A DNA stretch of 64,000 nucleotides, taken from assembly GCA_017886545.1 (NCBI GenBank), contig JAGHJS010000013.1:1-64000 (forward strand). Reading direction: 5' to 3'. This document shows positions 55,864 through 64,000 of the stretch, piece by piece. Position 1 is the stretch's first letter. The number at the start of each line of letters is the position of its first letter. The notes below the pieces were generated by a model. The model was not told the origin of the DNA, ran no database searches, and saw only the letters and a list, made by a program, of their open reading frames with translations. The DNA is from Clostridia bacterium (lineage in GTDB: Bacteria; Bacillota; Clostridia; Christensenellales; Borkfalkiaceae). A program made the translations under genes and the position numbers.

Positions 55864-56799
55864 ATGAAATTTCAGGTCATGCTGCAGATCTTATTCAAAC
55901 TGCTGCGGCGGCGCAAGGTCAGCGCGGCGCAGCTGGCGCGGGAGTGCGGCGTAAGCGCGCGCAGCGTATACCGCTACGTCGAAGAACTGAGCGTGGCGGG
56001 CGTGCCGCTCACCGTGGAGCGGGGGCGCAGCGGCGGCGTGTGCCTGCCCGACACCTACCGCCTGCCCGAAAACTTTTTCACCGAAGAGGAGTACGGCGCG
56101 GCGGTGAACGCGCTGAACGCCCTGTACGAGCAGATGCACGACGAGCCCTGCAAAACGGCGCTGGAAAAGCTGACGCAGCAGCACAAGGCGGACGGCAGGA
56201 GCCTCGCCCTTTCGGGGAACATCCTCGTGGACGGGAGCAGCTGGGGGGACGCGTACGACTTTTCGGACAAGCTGCACGCCCTGGAGGACGCGACCGAACG
56301 CCGCGAATGCCTCGACCTTTCGTACATCGACCGCGCGGGGCGGGAGAGCCGCCGCGTGGTGGAGCCGCACCTGCTCATCTACAAACAGAACATCTGGTAC
56401 CTGTACGCCTGGTGCCGCACGCGGCAGGACTTCCGCCTGTTCCGCATCAGCCGCGTGCGCAGCGCGAGCGGCACGGGCGAGACCTTTGCGCGGCGGGAGA
56501 TCGACCGCGCGCACCTGCCGCTGGACTTCACCTTCGAGGACGCAGAGATGGTGCAGCTGCGGCTCGCCGTAGAAAAAAAGGCGCTGCCCGACGCGGAGGA
56601 GTGGCTGGGCATCGCGAGCATCCGCACGGTGAACGGCGGATTGTTTGCGGAGGCGACGCTGCCCGCGGGGGAAGTACTGCTCTCCAAACTCCTCTCCTTC
56701 GGCGACGGCGTGCGCGTATTGGAACCGAAGGCGCTCGCCGCCGAAGTGCGCGCCCGCGCCGAGGCGCTCGCCGCGCTGTATGCGCGGCAGCCCGTCTGA
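55864..56799 (+). CDS. HTH/WYL-domain transcriptional regulator (YafY/DeoR-like)
   Basis: LLRRRKVSAAQLARECGVSARSVYRYVEELSVAGVPL...WYLYAWCRTRQDFRLFRISRV. Confidence 0.9.
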   Translation: MKFQVMLQILFKLLRRRKVSAAQLARECGVSARSVYRYVEELSVAGVPLTVERGRSGGVCLPDTYRLPENFFTEEEYGAAVNALNALYEQMHDEPCKTALEKLTQQHKADGRSLALSGNILVDGSSWGDAYDFSDKLHALEDATERRECLDLSYIDRAGRESRRVVEPHLLIYKQNIWYLYAWCRTRQDFRLFRISRVRSASGTGETFARREIDRAHLPLDFTFEDAEMVQLRLAVEKKALPDAEEWLGIASIRTVNGGLFAEATLPAGEVLLSKLLSFGDGVRVLEPKALAAEVRARAEALAALYARQPV

Positions 56800-56924
56800 A
56801 AACAGTACGGTCGCCCCGCGGCTGAGCCGCGGGGCGACCTTTTTCCCTGTTTTTATGCTTTTCCCGCGCCCGCGGCAATGCCGCGGGCGCGGGCGTTCTC
56901 TGAATCCGCCGCAGGGTGTTTCCC

Positions 56925-58619
56925 CTATTCCCGTACGGGGACGCCGCAGGGATGACAAGGCACGCCCTCGGCGGCGGCGTCCTGCACGACCGCCGCGTAA
57001 TAGCGGTACCCGCCCGAAAAGTTGTAGCAGTCGAACCCTTCGCCCATGAGCATGCGGCAGGCGATGTAACTTCTGAGCCCGCTCTGGCAGTTGACGTAGA
57101 TCTTTTTGCTCTTGTCCAGCTCGTGCATGCGCCCGCGCAGCTCGTCCACGGGGATATGCAGCGCCTTCGGGAAGTGCCCCGCCGCAAATTCCGCAGCCGT
57201 GCGCACGTCTAAAAGCTGCGCGTCCTTATCCGCGTACACGGCGGGCAGGTCGTGCCAGTGGAACTGCTTGCAGCCCGCGCGCACGTTTTCGATGACGTAC
57301 CCCGCCATGTTGACGGGATCCTTCGCCGAGGAGTACGGCGGCGCATAGCACAGGTCGAGCGCCTGCAGGTCTGCGGCGGTCATCTTCGTGCGGATGGCCG
57401 TTGCAAGCACGTCGATGCGCTTTTCGGTGCCCGCATAGCCCACCGCCTGCGCGCCTAAGATCTCGCCGTTTTCGGGGCGGAAGAGCACTTTCAGTGTCAT
57501 GTTCTGCGCGCCGGGGTAGTACGTCGCGTGGTTCGCGGAGAAGAGTACGACCTTATCGCAGGCGATGCCCGCCGCCTTCGCCGCGCGCTCCGAAAGCCCC
57601 GTGAACGCCGCTGTCATATCGAACAGTTTGAGCACGGCGGAGCCCTGCGCGCCGCGGTAAACGGACGGGATGCCGCACACGTTGTCCGCCGCGATCCTGC
57701 CCTGCCTGTTCGCAGGCCCCGCCAGGGCGAACGCGCCCTCCGCGCCCGTTACGGCGTTTTTGACGAGCACAGCGTCGCCGACGGCGTAGATGTCTTTGTC
57801 CGACGTGCGCATGTGTTCATCCACGAGCAGCGCGCCCCGCGCGCCCGTGGCAAGCCCCGCCGCCGCGGCAAGCGCCGTATCGGGTGCAACGCCCACGGCG
57901 AGCACGGCAAAGTCGGCGGGAAGGTCGCCCTTTTCGGTGCGGACGGTGAACGCGCCCCCTTGCTCCGCAAAGCCGAGCACTTTGGCGTTCAGGCGCAGGT
58001 CGACGCCCGCCGAACGCAGGCGCGCGTGCAGAAAGCACGCCATGTCCGCGTCCATCTGCGGCATGACCTGCCCCGCGCCCTCGCAGAGGGAGACGCGCAC
58101 GCCCCGCTCCGCAAGGTTTTCCGCCATTTCCAGCCCGACGAACCCGCCGCCGATGACGACGGCGCGCTTTGCGCCCTTTGCCGCCATGTAGTCCGCGATG
58201 CGGAAGGTATCCTCCACCGTGCGCAGCGTGAACACGCGCGGATCGTCCGCGCCCGCGACGGGCGGGACCACCGCCCTCGCGCCCGGGGAGAGGATGAGTT
58301 TATCGTAGCGCTCCGTATATTCGCGCCCGCTCTCCGTTTCGCGCACGCGCACCTCTTTTTTGGCACGGTCGACGGCGACCGCCTCGCTGTGCACGCGCAC
58401 GTCGACGTTGAACCGCGTTTTGAAGCTCTGCGGCGTCTGCAGCGTGAGCGCGTTCTTGTTTTGGATGACCCCGCCGATATAGTACGGCAGCCCGCAGTTC
58501 GCGTACGAAACATACCCGCTGCGCTCGAGCACGATGATCTCCGCGTGCTCGTTCAGGCGGCGCAGCCGCGCCGCAGCCGTGGCGCCGCCCGCGACGCCGC
58601 CAATGATGACTACTTTCAT
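56925..58619 (-). CDS. FAD-dependent CoA-disulfide reductase with C-terminal rhodanese domain
   Basis: MKVVIIGGVAGGATAAARLRRLNEHAEIIVLERSGYVSYANCGLPYYIGG; rhodanese LLDVRTAAEFAAGHFPKALHIPVDELRGRM..YVNCQSGLRSY. Confidence 0.93.
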   Translation of the reverse strand: MKVVIIGGVAGGATAAARLRRLNEHAEIIVLERSGYVSYANCGLPYYIGGVIQNKNALTLQTPQSFKTRFNVDVRVHSEAVAVDRAKKEVRVRETESGREYTERYDKLILSPGARAVVPPVAGADDPRVFTLRTVEDTFRIADYMAAKGAKRAVVIGGGFVGLEMAENLAERGVRVSLCEGAGQVMPQMDADMACFLHARLRSAGVDLRLNAKVLGFAEQGGAFTVRTEKGDLPADFAVLAVGVAPDTALAAAAGLATGARGALLVDEHMRTSDKDIYAVGDAVLVKNAVTGAEGAFALAGPANRQGRIAADNVCGIPSVYRGAQGSAVLKLFDMTAAFTGLSERAAKAAGIACDKVVLFSANHATYYPGAQNMTLKVLFRPENGEILGAQAVGYAGTEKRIDVLATAIRTKMTAADLQALDLCYAPPYSSAKDPVNMAGYVIENVRAGCKQFHWHDLPAVYADKDAQLLDVRTAAEFAAGHFPKALHIPVDELRGRMHELDKSKKIYVNCQSGLRSYIACRMLMGEGFDCYNFSGGYRYYAAVVQDAAAEGVPCHPCGVPVRE

Positions 58620-58710
58620 AGACTTTTATCTCCCTATACGTTATACGTTCTTTCTATACGTTCTTTTATTTTCAGCCGTACAGCCCTTTCTGCCGGGATA
58701 AGGCACGGCG

Positions 58711-60129
58711 TCACTGCCGCCCGCTCCCCTGCGGCGGGGCGTTCCCGCCCTTCGGGGGCTGTTTTTTGCGGCGTATCAGCGCCCAGGTGAGCAGCCCCGC
58801 CGAAACCGCGACGATGATCACCGCCGCCGCGATCAGCATGGTGCGCGCGAGCCACCCCACAAACAGATCGCCCGTATGGGGCTGCCCGTCGTGCAGCGTA
58901 AAGTACAGCTCGCCGTCGGGAAGCGTATCCAACGCGATCGAATACCCCTCCTCCGTGCGCTCGTACGGGTGATTGCAGGAAGAAAGCTCGTACGGCGTGC
59001 GCACCTCGACGGAAAGGCTGCCGAACGCCGCCCACGTCTGCGCGGGAGAGAGGTAATAGCTGTAGCGGTAATTCGTGCGCCGCGAGGAGGACACGCGGCT
59101 CACCCGAGGGTACAGCGGCGCCGTGACCGCATTGGTGACGCGCCCGCCCGCGGGTACGGTCAGTTCGTATTCCAGCCAGTGCAGCAGCCTGCCTTGCATT
59201 TCCATGTCCGAAAAGGAATAGGGTATGTACGTTTCCCGTTCGTTCAGCGCGGCGACGGCGGCGTTGTACCAATCGGTTTTGCCCTCCTCTTCGCCCGCGT
59301 AATAATACAGCGCGAGCTGTTCGAAGGTGCATTCCCCTTCGTACACCTGCCGCAACCGCGCCTGCACGTCGCTGCCGTCCGTCCCTTCGAACAGGCGGGT
59401 CCCCGCCGCCGCGGGTTCCCCCGCCACGGCGACCCATATGACCCCGCCGTTGTTTGTCAGAACGTCGGCGGTATCATCGTTCCCGGCGTACCGCCGCTCT
59501 CCCGAAACAAATACGCGCGACACATCCGTATCGAGTTCGGGGAACGTCACATGCGCATAAAAATCGCCCGTGTATTCGCTTTCGACCTTATAGCCGTATA
59601 CGGTGACGGGCAGGTCGGGCGCAAAAAAGGCGTCCTCCGCAAAAGTATCGGACAGCCGCGCCAACCCCTCCTCCAATACGAACTCATATTCGTTTTGGTA
59701 GGTGCCCCGCTCCCGCACGGAAACGGAAGCGCCGTCCGCCGACACCCGGCAGCGGGAGACGGGCGAAAACCCCGCGGGAACGTATTCGGGCAGGGTGCCG
59801 TACGGGAACACGAGCGTCATGGCGGCGTCATAGTCGGCGGGGTTGTAAAAATCATACTCCGCCGTGACGTGCGCGCCGTATTCATCGAAGGAATCCGCGC
59901 TCGGGTACTCCGTCTGCGGCAGTTCCCCGACCGTAAAAACGAGCCGCTCCCGCTCCACGACGACGGGGCAGTCCTCTTCCTGCACGGTGACGCCGCCCGC
60001 AATGCTCCCCTGCCATTCATACAGCGCGGAATTCGCCGAAACGCCGAGGGGCGCGGCGCACAGCGCGGCGGCAAAAAGCGCCGAAACCGCCATACAAACG
60101 CCCCTTTGCAAGGTCTTTTCCCGTTTCAT
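58711..60129 (-). CDS. Secreted/membrane-anchored surface protein with C-terminal TM
   Basis: Signal peptide MKREKTLQRGVCMAVSALFAAALCAAPLGVSA; TM ARTMLIAAAVIIVAVSAGLLTWALIRRKK. Confidence 0.75.
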   Translation of the reverse strand: MKREKTLQRGVCMAVSALFAAALCAAPLGVSANSALYEWQGSIAGGVTVQEEDCPVVVERERLVFTVGELPQTEYPSADSFDEYGAHVTAEYDFYNPADYDAAMTLVFPYGTLPEYVPAGFSPVSRCRVSADGASVSVRERGTYQNEYEFVLEEGLARLSDTFAEDAFFAPDLPVTVYGYKVESEYTGDFYAHVTFPELDTDVSRVFVSGERRYAGNDDTADVLTNNGGVIWVAVAGEPAAAGTRLFEGTDGSDVQARLRQVYEGECTFEQLALYYYAGEEEGKTDWYNAAVAALNERETYIPYSFSDMEMQGRLLHWLEYELTVPAGGRVTNAVTAPLYPRVSRVSSSRRTNYRYSYYLSPAQTWAAFGSLSVEVRTPYELSSCNHPYERTEEGYSIALDTLPDGELYFTLHDGQPHTGDLFVGWLARTMLIAAAVIIVAVSAGLLTWALIRRKKQPPKGGNAPPQGSGRQ

Positions 60130-60194
60130 CTCTCCCCCCTCCGTACCCCGATTATACCACAGCCGTCCGGTTTTGTAAAGACTTTCGCAAAAAT

Positions 60195-60284
60195 CCGCAT
60201 ACGGCGCTCCCATACTCCTGCGGCGGCGCCCGTCATCCCCCGCATACGGCGCTCCCATACTCCTGCGGCGGCGCCGTGTATTTT
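60195..60284. repeat. 45-bp direct repeat, two copies
   Basis: CCGCATACGGCGCTCCCATACTCCTGCGGCGGCGCC at 60195 and 60240. Confidence 0.8.
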
Positions 60285-60325
60285 TTGGCGGCCGATCCCG
60301 CAAACTGAAAGAGCGGAGGGACGAT

Positions 60326-61357
60326 ATGCGCAAGGGGCGGACGATCTTTTTTGAAAACGCGCCGAAGATCTCGGCAACGGCGACGGTCGCGGGACCGAAG
60401 GAATGCGCGGGCGTGGTCGGCAGATACGCAGACGTGCCGCTGGTCGACGACATGTTCGGCGAAGACACGTTTGAGCGCGCGGAGCGCAAAATGCTGCTGA
60501 CGGCGGTGCGCAAAAGCATCGAAAAGGCGCGCCTTACGGAGGCGGACGTAGACTTTTTTCTTTCGGGCGACCTGCTGAACCAGATTATTTCGGCAAGTTT
60601 TACGGCGCGGGCGACCAAACTGCCCTTCCTCGGCATCTACAGCGCCTGTTCGACGATGAGCGAGGGGCTGCTGCTCGCCGCCGTCCTCACGGACGGCGGC
60701 TACGCGGAGCACGTCGTTGCGGCGACGGGCAGCCACTTTTCTTCCGCCGAACGGCAGTACCGTTACCCGCTCGAGCTGGGCACGACCCGCCCGCCGCAAT
60801 CGCAGTGGACGGTGACGGGCGCGGGCAGCTTCGTCGTTTCGGCAAAGGGAGAAGGCCCCGCGATCACCTGCGGCACCTGCGGGCGGGTGACCGACTTCGG
60901 CGTTTCGGACGTGAACAACATGGGCGCGGCGATGGCGCCCGCGGCGGCGGATACCCTGCTGGCGCATTTTGCGGACACGGGCAGGAAGCCCGATTATTAC
61001 GACCTCGTGCTCACGGGCGATCTGGGCGCGCTCGGGAGCAGGCTTTTGAAAGACCTGTTATGGGAAAAGGGCGTGGACATCGGCGAAAACCATGTGGACT
61101 GCGGCGAGATCGTGTACAAGATCGTGGAAGACGAGTTCCAGGGCGGCAGCGGCGCGGGGTGCAGCGCGGTCGTTCTCGGCAGTTACATCTACGACAAACT
61201 GCAGCGGAGCGGCCTCGGACGGGTGCTGTTTGCGGCGACGGGCGCGCTGCTCTCCACCGTTTCGTCGGGGCAGGGCGAGACCATCCCCTGCATCAGCCAC
61301 GCCGTCGCCATCGAGCGGACGGACGCGCGCGCAACGCGCGGGGAGGAGAGGCTATGA
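60326..61357 (+). CDS. spoVAD: Stage V sporulation protein AD
   Basis: GRTIFFENAPKISATATVAGPKECAG...FLGIYSACSTMSEGLLLAAVLTDGGYAEHVVAATGSHFSSAERQYRYPLELG. Confidence 0.95.
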   Translation: MRKGRTIFFENAPKISATATVAGPKECAGVVGRYADVPLVDDMFGEDTFERAERKMLLTAVRKSIEKARLTEADVDFFLSGDLLNQIISASFTARATKLPFLGIYSACSTMSEGLLLAAVLTDGGYAEHVVAATGSHFSSAERQYRYPLELGTTRPPQSQWTVTGAGSFVVSAKGEGPAITCGTCGRVTDFGVSDVNNMGAAMAPAAADTLLAHFADTGRKPDYYDLVLTGDLGALGSRLLKDLLWEKGVDIGENHVDCGEIVYKIVEDEFQGGSGAGCSAVVLGSYIYDKLQRSGLGRVLFAATGALLSTVSSGQGETIPCISHAVAIERTDARATRGEERL

Positions 61358-61734
61358 ACCCCTATCTGAACATATTGCTCGGGTTTGCAAAGGCGTTCGC
61401 CGTCGGCGGCGCGATCTGCGCGGTGGCACAGGTCATCATCAACTTTACCAAACTGACTTCGGGGAAGATCCTCGTCTTTTTCATGCTGGCGGGCGTGGCG
61501 TTGGAAGCGCTGGGGCTGTACCGGTATGTCGTTGAATTTGCGGGCGCGGGGGCGACGGTGCCCATTTCGGGGTTCGGGTACCTTCTGGCGCGCGGCGCGA
61601 TCCGCGGCGCGGAAACGGGTCTGTTCGGCGCCCTGACGGGCACCCTTTCCGCCGCGGCGGCGGGCGTGACCGCGGCGATCCTGTTCGCCTTCCTCTTTGC
61701 GCTCATCTTCAAGCCGAGGAGTAAGAAAAACTAG
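61354..61734 (+). CDS. spoVAE: Stage V sporulation protein AE
   Basis: LNILLGFAKAFAVGGAICAVAQVIINFTKLTSGKILVFFMLAGVALEALGLY...GFGYLLARGAIRG. Confidence 0.93.
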   Translation: MNPYLNILLGFAKAFAVGGAICAVAQVIINFTKLTSGKILVFFMLAGVALEALGLYRYVVEFAGAGATVPISGFGYLLARGAIRGAETGLFGALTGTLSAAAAGVTAAILFAFLFALIFKPRSKKN

Positions 61735-62668
61735 TTCACGAAAGTGCTCGCGCAAACCTCGCCGAGCTGTCGGCTGCGGTTTGCTGCGATTTTGAGGACA
61801 ACCCCACTACCCTCACTGCGTTCGGGATAGCGGAGGTTTTCCTCGCCGCACGATAATTCAGGGCACGCCATTATAGAAATCGTGCGGCTTCACCTTTCCT
61901 GCAAGAGGCAAAGTATTGCCAAATGGGGTTGCGCTGCGGAAAAGTGTGATTTCCCTTGCGCGAATTATTATTGTAACAGTGTTTATGTCATCCCGAGCCT
62001 GTCGAGGGATCTCTATGGAAATATCGACAATATCTGAATAGAGATCCTTCAAAAGCGCTCGTAGTTTTCCCTTGCTTGCAAGGGGTAAAACGAGCGCGCC
62101 GCAATCGGCGGCAATGCCCCCTGTGTCATTTCGACCGAGCGAAGCGAGCGGAGAAATCTTTGGTAACTATTCCGCGAGAGCTTTATACAGTTTGTTTGGC
62201 AACACTATCTGTATCCGACCCTCGCGCAGCGAGGTAAAGACCCGTTCGACTCGCCGCCGTTCCTTCTCGGCGGCTCGCTCAGGGTGACACGGAGTGTGTT
62301 TGTGTCTTTCCATAATCAAATTGCGCGTGCCAAAATCGCAATTTTGGCTAAGCGCACTCAATTTGCCGAAAACTTTCGGCTTTCCTGAAAAGGGGTGAAT
62401 GTGCGCGATTTCTATAATACGTAGCCCTTAAATATCGCGCACAGAGGGGAAAACGCCATCTCGCAAGAGTGGCGGTTGCCCCTCAAAATCACGGCATTCC
62501 GCAGCAAAAAGGGCTCCCGAAAATCGCAGCGTGCGGAAGCACTGCGAGATTTTTGGGAAGAGGAGAAACAATGCCGCAGGGCATGCGGGTTGGTATTTAC
62601 CAAGCCGCTGCAAGGCAGGTGTTGTTTCGACGAGCGCGAGGAATGCGTGAACTTTTTTCGTGAACTCT
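61732..62668. repeat. Composite non-coding repeat, copy B, with an internal insertion of GTCATCCCGAGC/GTCATTTCGACC-type palindromic repeats
   Basis: TAGTTCACGAA ... TTCGTGAACTcTA ends; shares 65-nt identity and several modules with 20979-21821. Confidence 0.75.
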
Positions 62669-62784
62669 ATAGTAGAACGGCGGCCCCGCATCCCTGCGGT
62701 GCCGCCGTCCTTGTCTATGAGAGAGCTGTGTGTGAGTTGGTTCAGTGCCTTCCCCCCGCTTATCGGCGGGGAAACGCCGTCCGT

Positions 62785-64000
62785 TTATTCGTCATCGGCG
62801 TCCTGCAAGGCATCGTAACCCGATTCGCCCGTGCGTACGCGCACCACGTCTTCGACGTCGTAGACGAAGATCTTGCCGTCGCCGATATGCCCCGTGTACA
62901 GCGCCTTGCGCGCCGCGTCCACGACTTCGGTCACGGGCACTTTGCTGACGACCACTTCCACCTTGACCTTCGGCAGCAGATCCATATCGACCTTGACGCC
63001 GCGGTAGTATTCGCTCGCGCCCTTCTGCACGCCGCAGCCGAGCACCTGCGTCACCGTCAGGCCAGTCACGCCGATCGCATTCAGCGCCTGTTTGAGGTCT
63101 TCGAACTTAGACTGCTTGGTGAGGATGACGACCTTGGACATCTTCGCCGCGGACGCCTCTTTGCTTTCGGACACGGCGGGCATCGCGGGAACGGTCATAT
63201 CCGTGACCGTGACCCCTGCGCCGGCAGCCACTGCCGCAGGCAGCCCTTCGGGATCGATGATCTCCGCCGCCAGCGGAACGGGCGCGAAGTCCGCATACGC
63301 GCTGGGCAGGCCGTGTTCGTGTTTGTCAAGCCCTTCGATCTCCTCGACTTTCGCCGCACGCAGACCGACCGTCTTTTTCAGGAGGAGGAACAGAGCAACC
63401 ATTGTAAGGATCGTCCATGCCGCAATGCAGAGGATACCGATCAGCTGTGTGAGCAGCAGCCAGCCGCCTCCGCCGTAGAAAAGACCGTTCTGCGCCGTCA
63501 GGCCGTTCGCCTCGCAAACCGCGGCGGAAGAGAAGAGGCCTACCGCCAGCGTGCCCCACAGCCCGTTCGCGCCGTGTACCGCGATCGCGCCGACAGGGTC
63601 GTCGACATGCAGTTTTTTATCGATCAACTCGACAGCAACGACTACCAGGACGCCCGCAACAAGCCCTATAAAGAAGGCCCCGATGGGATCGACATTCGCG
63701 CAGCCCGCAGTAATGGCGACAAGCCCTGCAAGAGAACCGTTGAGCGTCATGGAGACATCCGGTTTCTTGTTTTTGATCCATGTAAAGATCATCGTGGCGC
63801 AAGTCGCCGCAGCCGTTGCGATCGTCGTAGTGACGAGCACCTGCGCGAGCTGATCGACCGACTCGGTCGCCGCGCCGTTGAAACCGTACCAGCAGAACCA
63901 GAGGATGAACACGCCGAGCGCGCCGATGGTCAGGTTGTGCCCGGGAATGGCGCGTACATATTTGACTTCCTTGCGGACAAGGGTGGGCTTGCCGTCCTTG
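62785..64000 (-). CDS. Ammonium transporter (Amt) fused to a C-terminal P-II (GlnB/GlnK-like) domain; 5' end beyond the window
   Basis: Amt segments DDPVGAIAVHGANGLWGTLAVGLFS; PII segments KMSKVVILTKQSKFEDLKQALNAIGVTGLTVTQVLGCGVQKG..YYRGVKVDMDLLPKVKVEVVV...HIGDGKIFVYDVEDVVRVRTGESGYDAL. Confidence 0.9.
   Translation of the reverse strand, partial: KDGKPTLVRKEVKYVRAIPGHNLTIGALGVFILWFCWYGFNGAATESVDQLAQVLVTTTIATAAATCATMIFTWIKNKKPDVSMTLNGSLAGLVAITAGCANVDPIGAFFIGLVAGVLVVVAVELIDKKLHVDDPVGAIAVHGANGLWGTLAVGLFSSAAVCEANGLTAQNGLFYGGGGWLLLTQLIGILCIAAWTILTMVALFLLLKKTVGLRAAKVEEIEGLDKHEHGLPSAYADFAPVPLAAEIIDPEGLPAAVAAGAGVTVTDMTVPAMPAVSESKEASAAKMSKVVILTKQSKFEDLKQALNAIGVTGLTVTQVLGCGVQKGASEYYRGVKVDMDLLPKVKVEVVVSKVPVTEVVDAARKALYTGHIGDGKIFVYDVEDVVRVRTGESGYDALQDADDE

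Overview
GC-rich Firmicutes/Clostridia-like chromosomal window (spoVAD-spoVAE, lysine riboswitch upstream of asd-dapA-dapB, mnmA, hslO, uppP, gdhA, rhamnose operon). The left ~4.3 kb looks like the right part of a filamentous-phage (inovirus)-like integrated element. It carries a Zot-like ATPase, small membrane and winged-helix ORFs, two adjacent minus-strand structured small-RNA candidates with near-identical promoters, six ~52-bp modules closed by the palindrome GGCGGTGAG...CTCACCGCC, and a tRNA 3'-end fragment at the putative right attachment site. Other accessory signals: a compact convergent two-promoter locus resembling a type I toxin-antitoxin (13.4-13.8 kb); two copies of a composite non-coding repeat (21.0-21.8 kb and 61.7-62.7 kb) whose stem-loops keep 24-nt loops while their stems covary; an 84-nt perfect-segment hairpin RNA/leader upstream of a BspA-type LRR lipoprotein; a 2908-aa membrane-anchored beta-helix surface protein with an intracellular C-terminal domain; an ECF sigma/anti-sigma pair followed by a lipoprotein sharing the anti-sigma sensor domain; a class I LysRS fused to a Trbp111/EMAP-like domain; and an Amt-PII fusion. 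Everything was read by eye from the sequence and the ORF track; no searches, folding programs or alignments were run.
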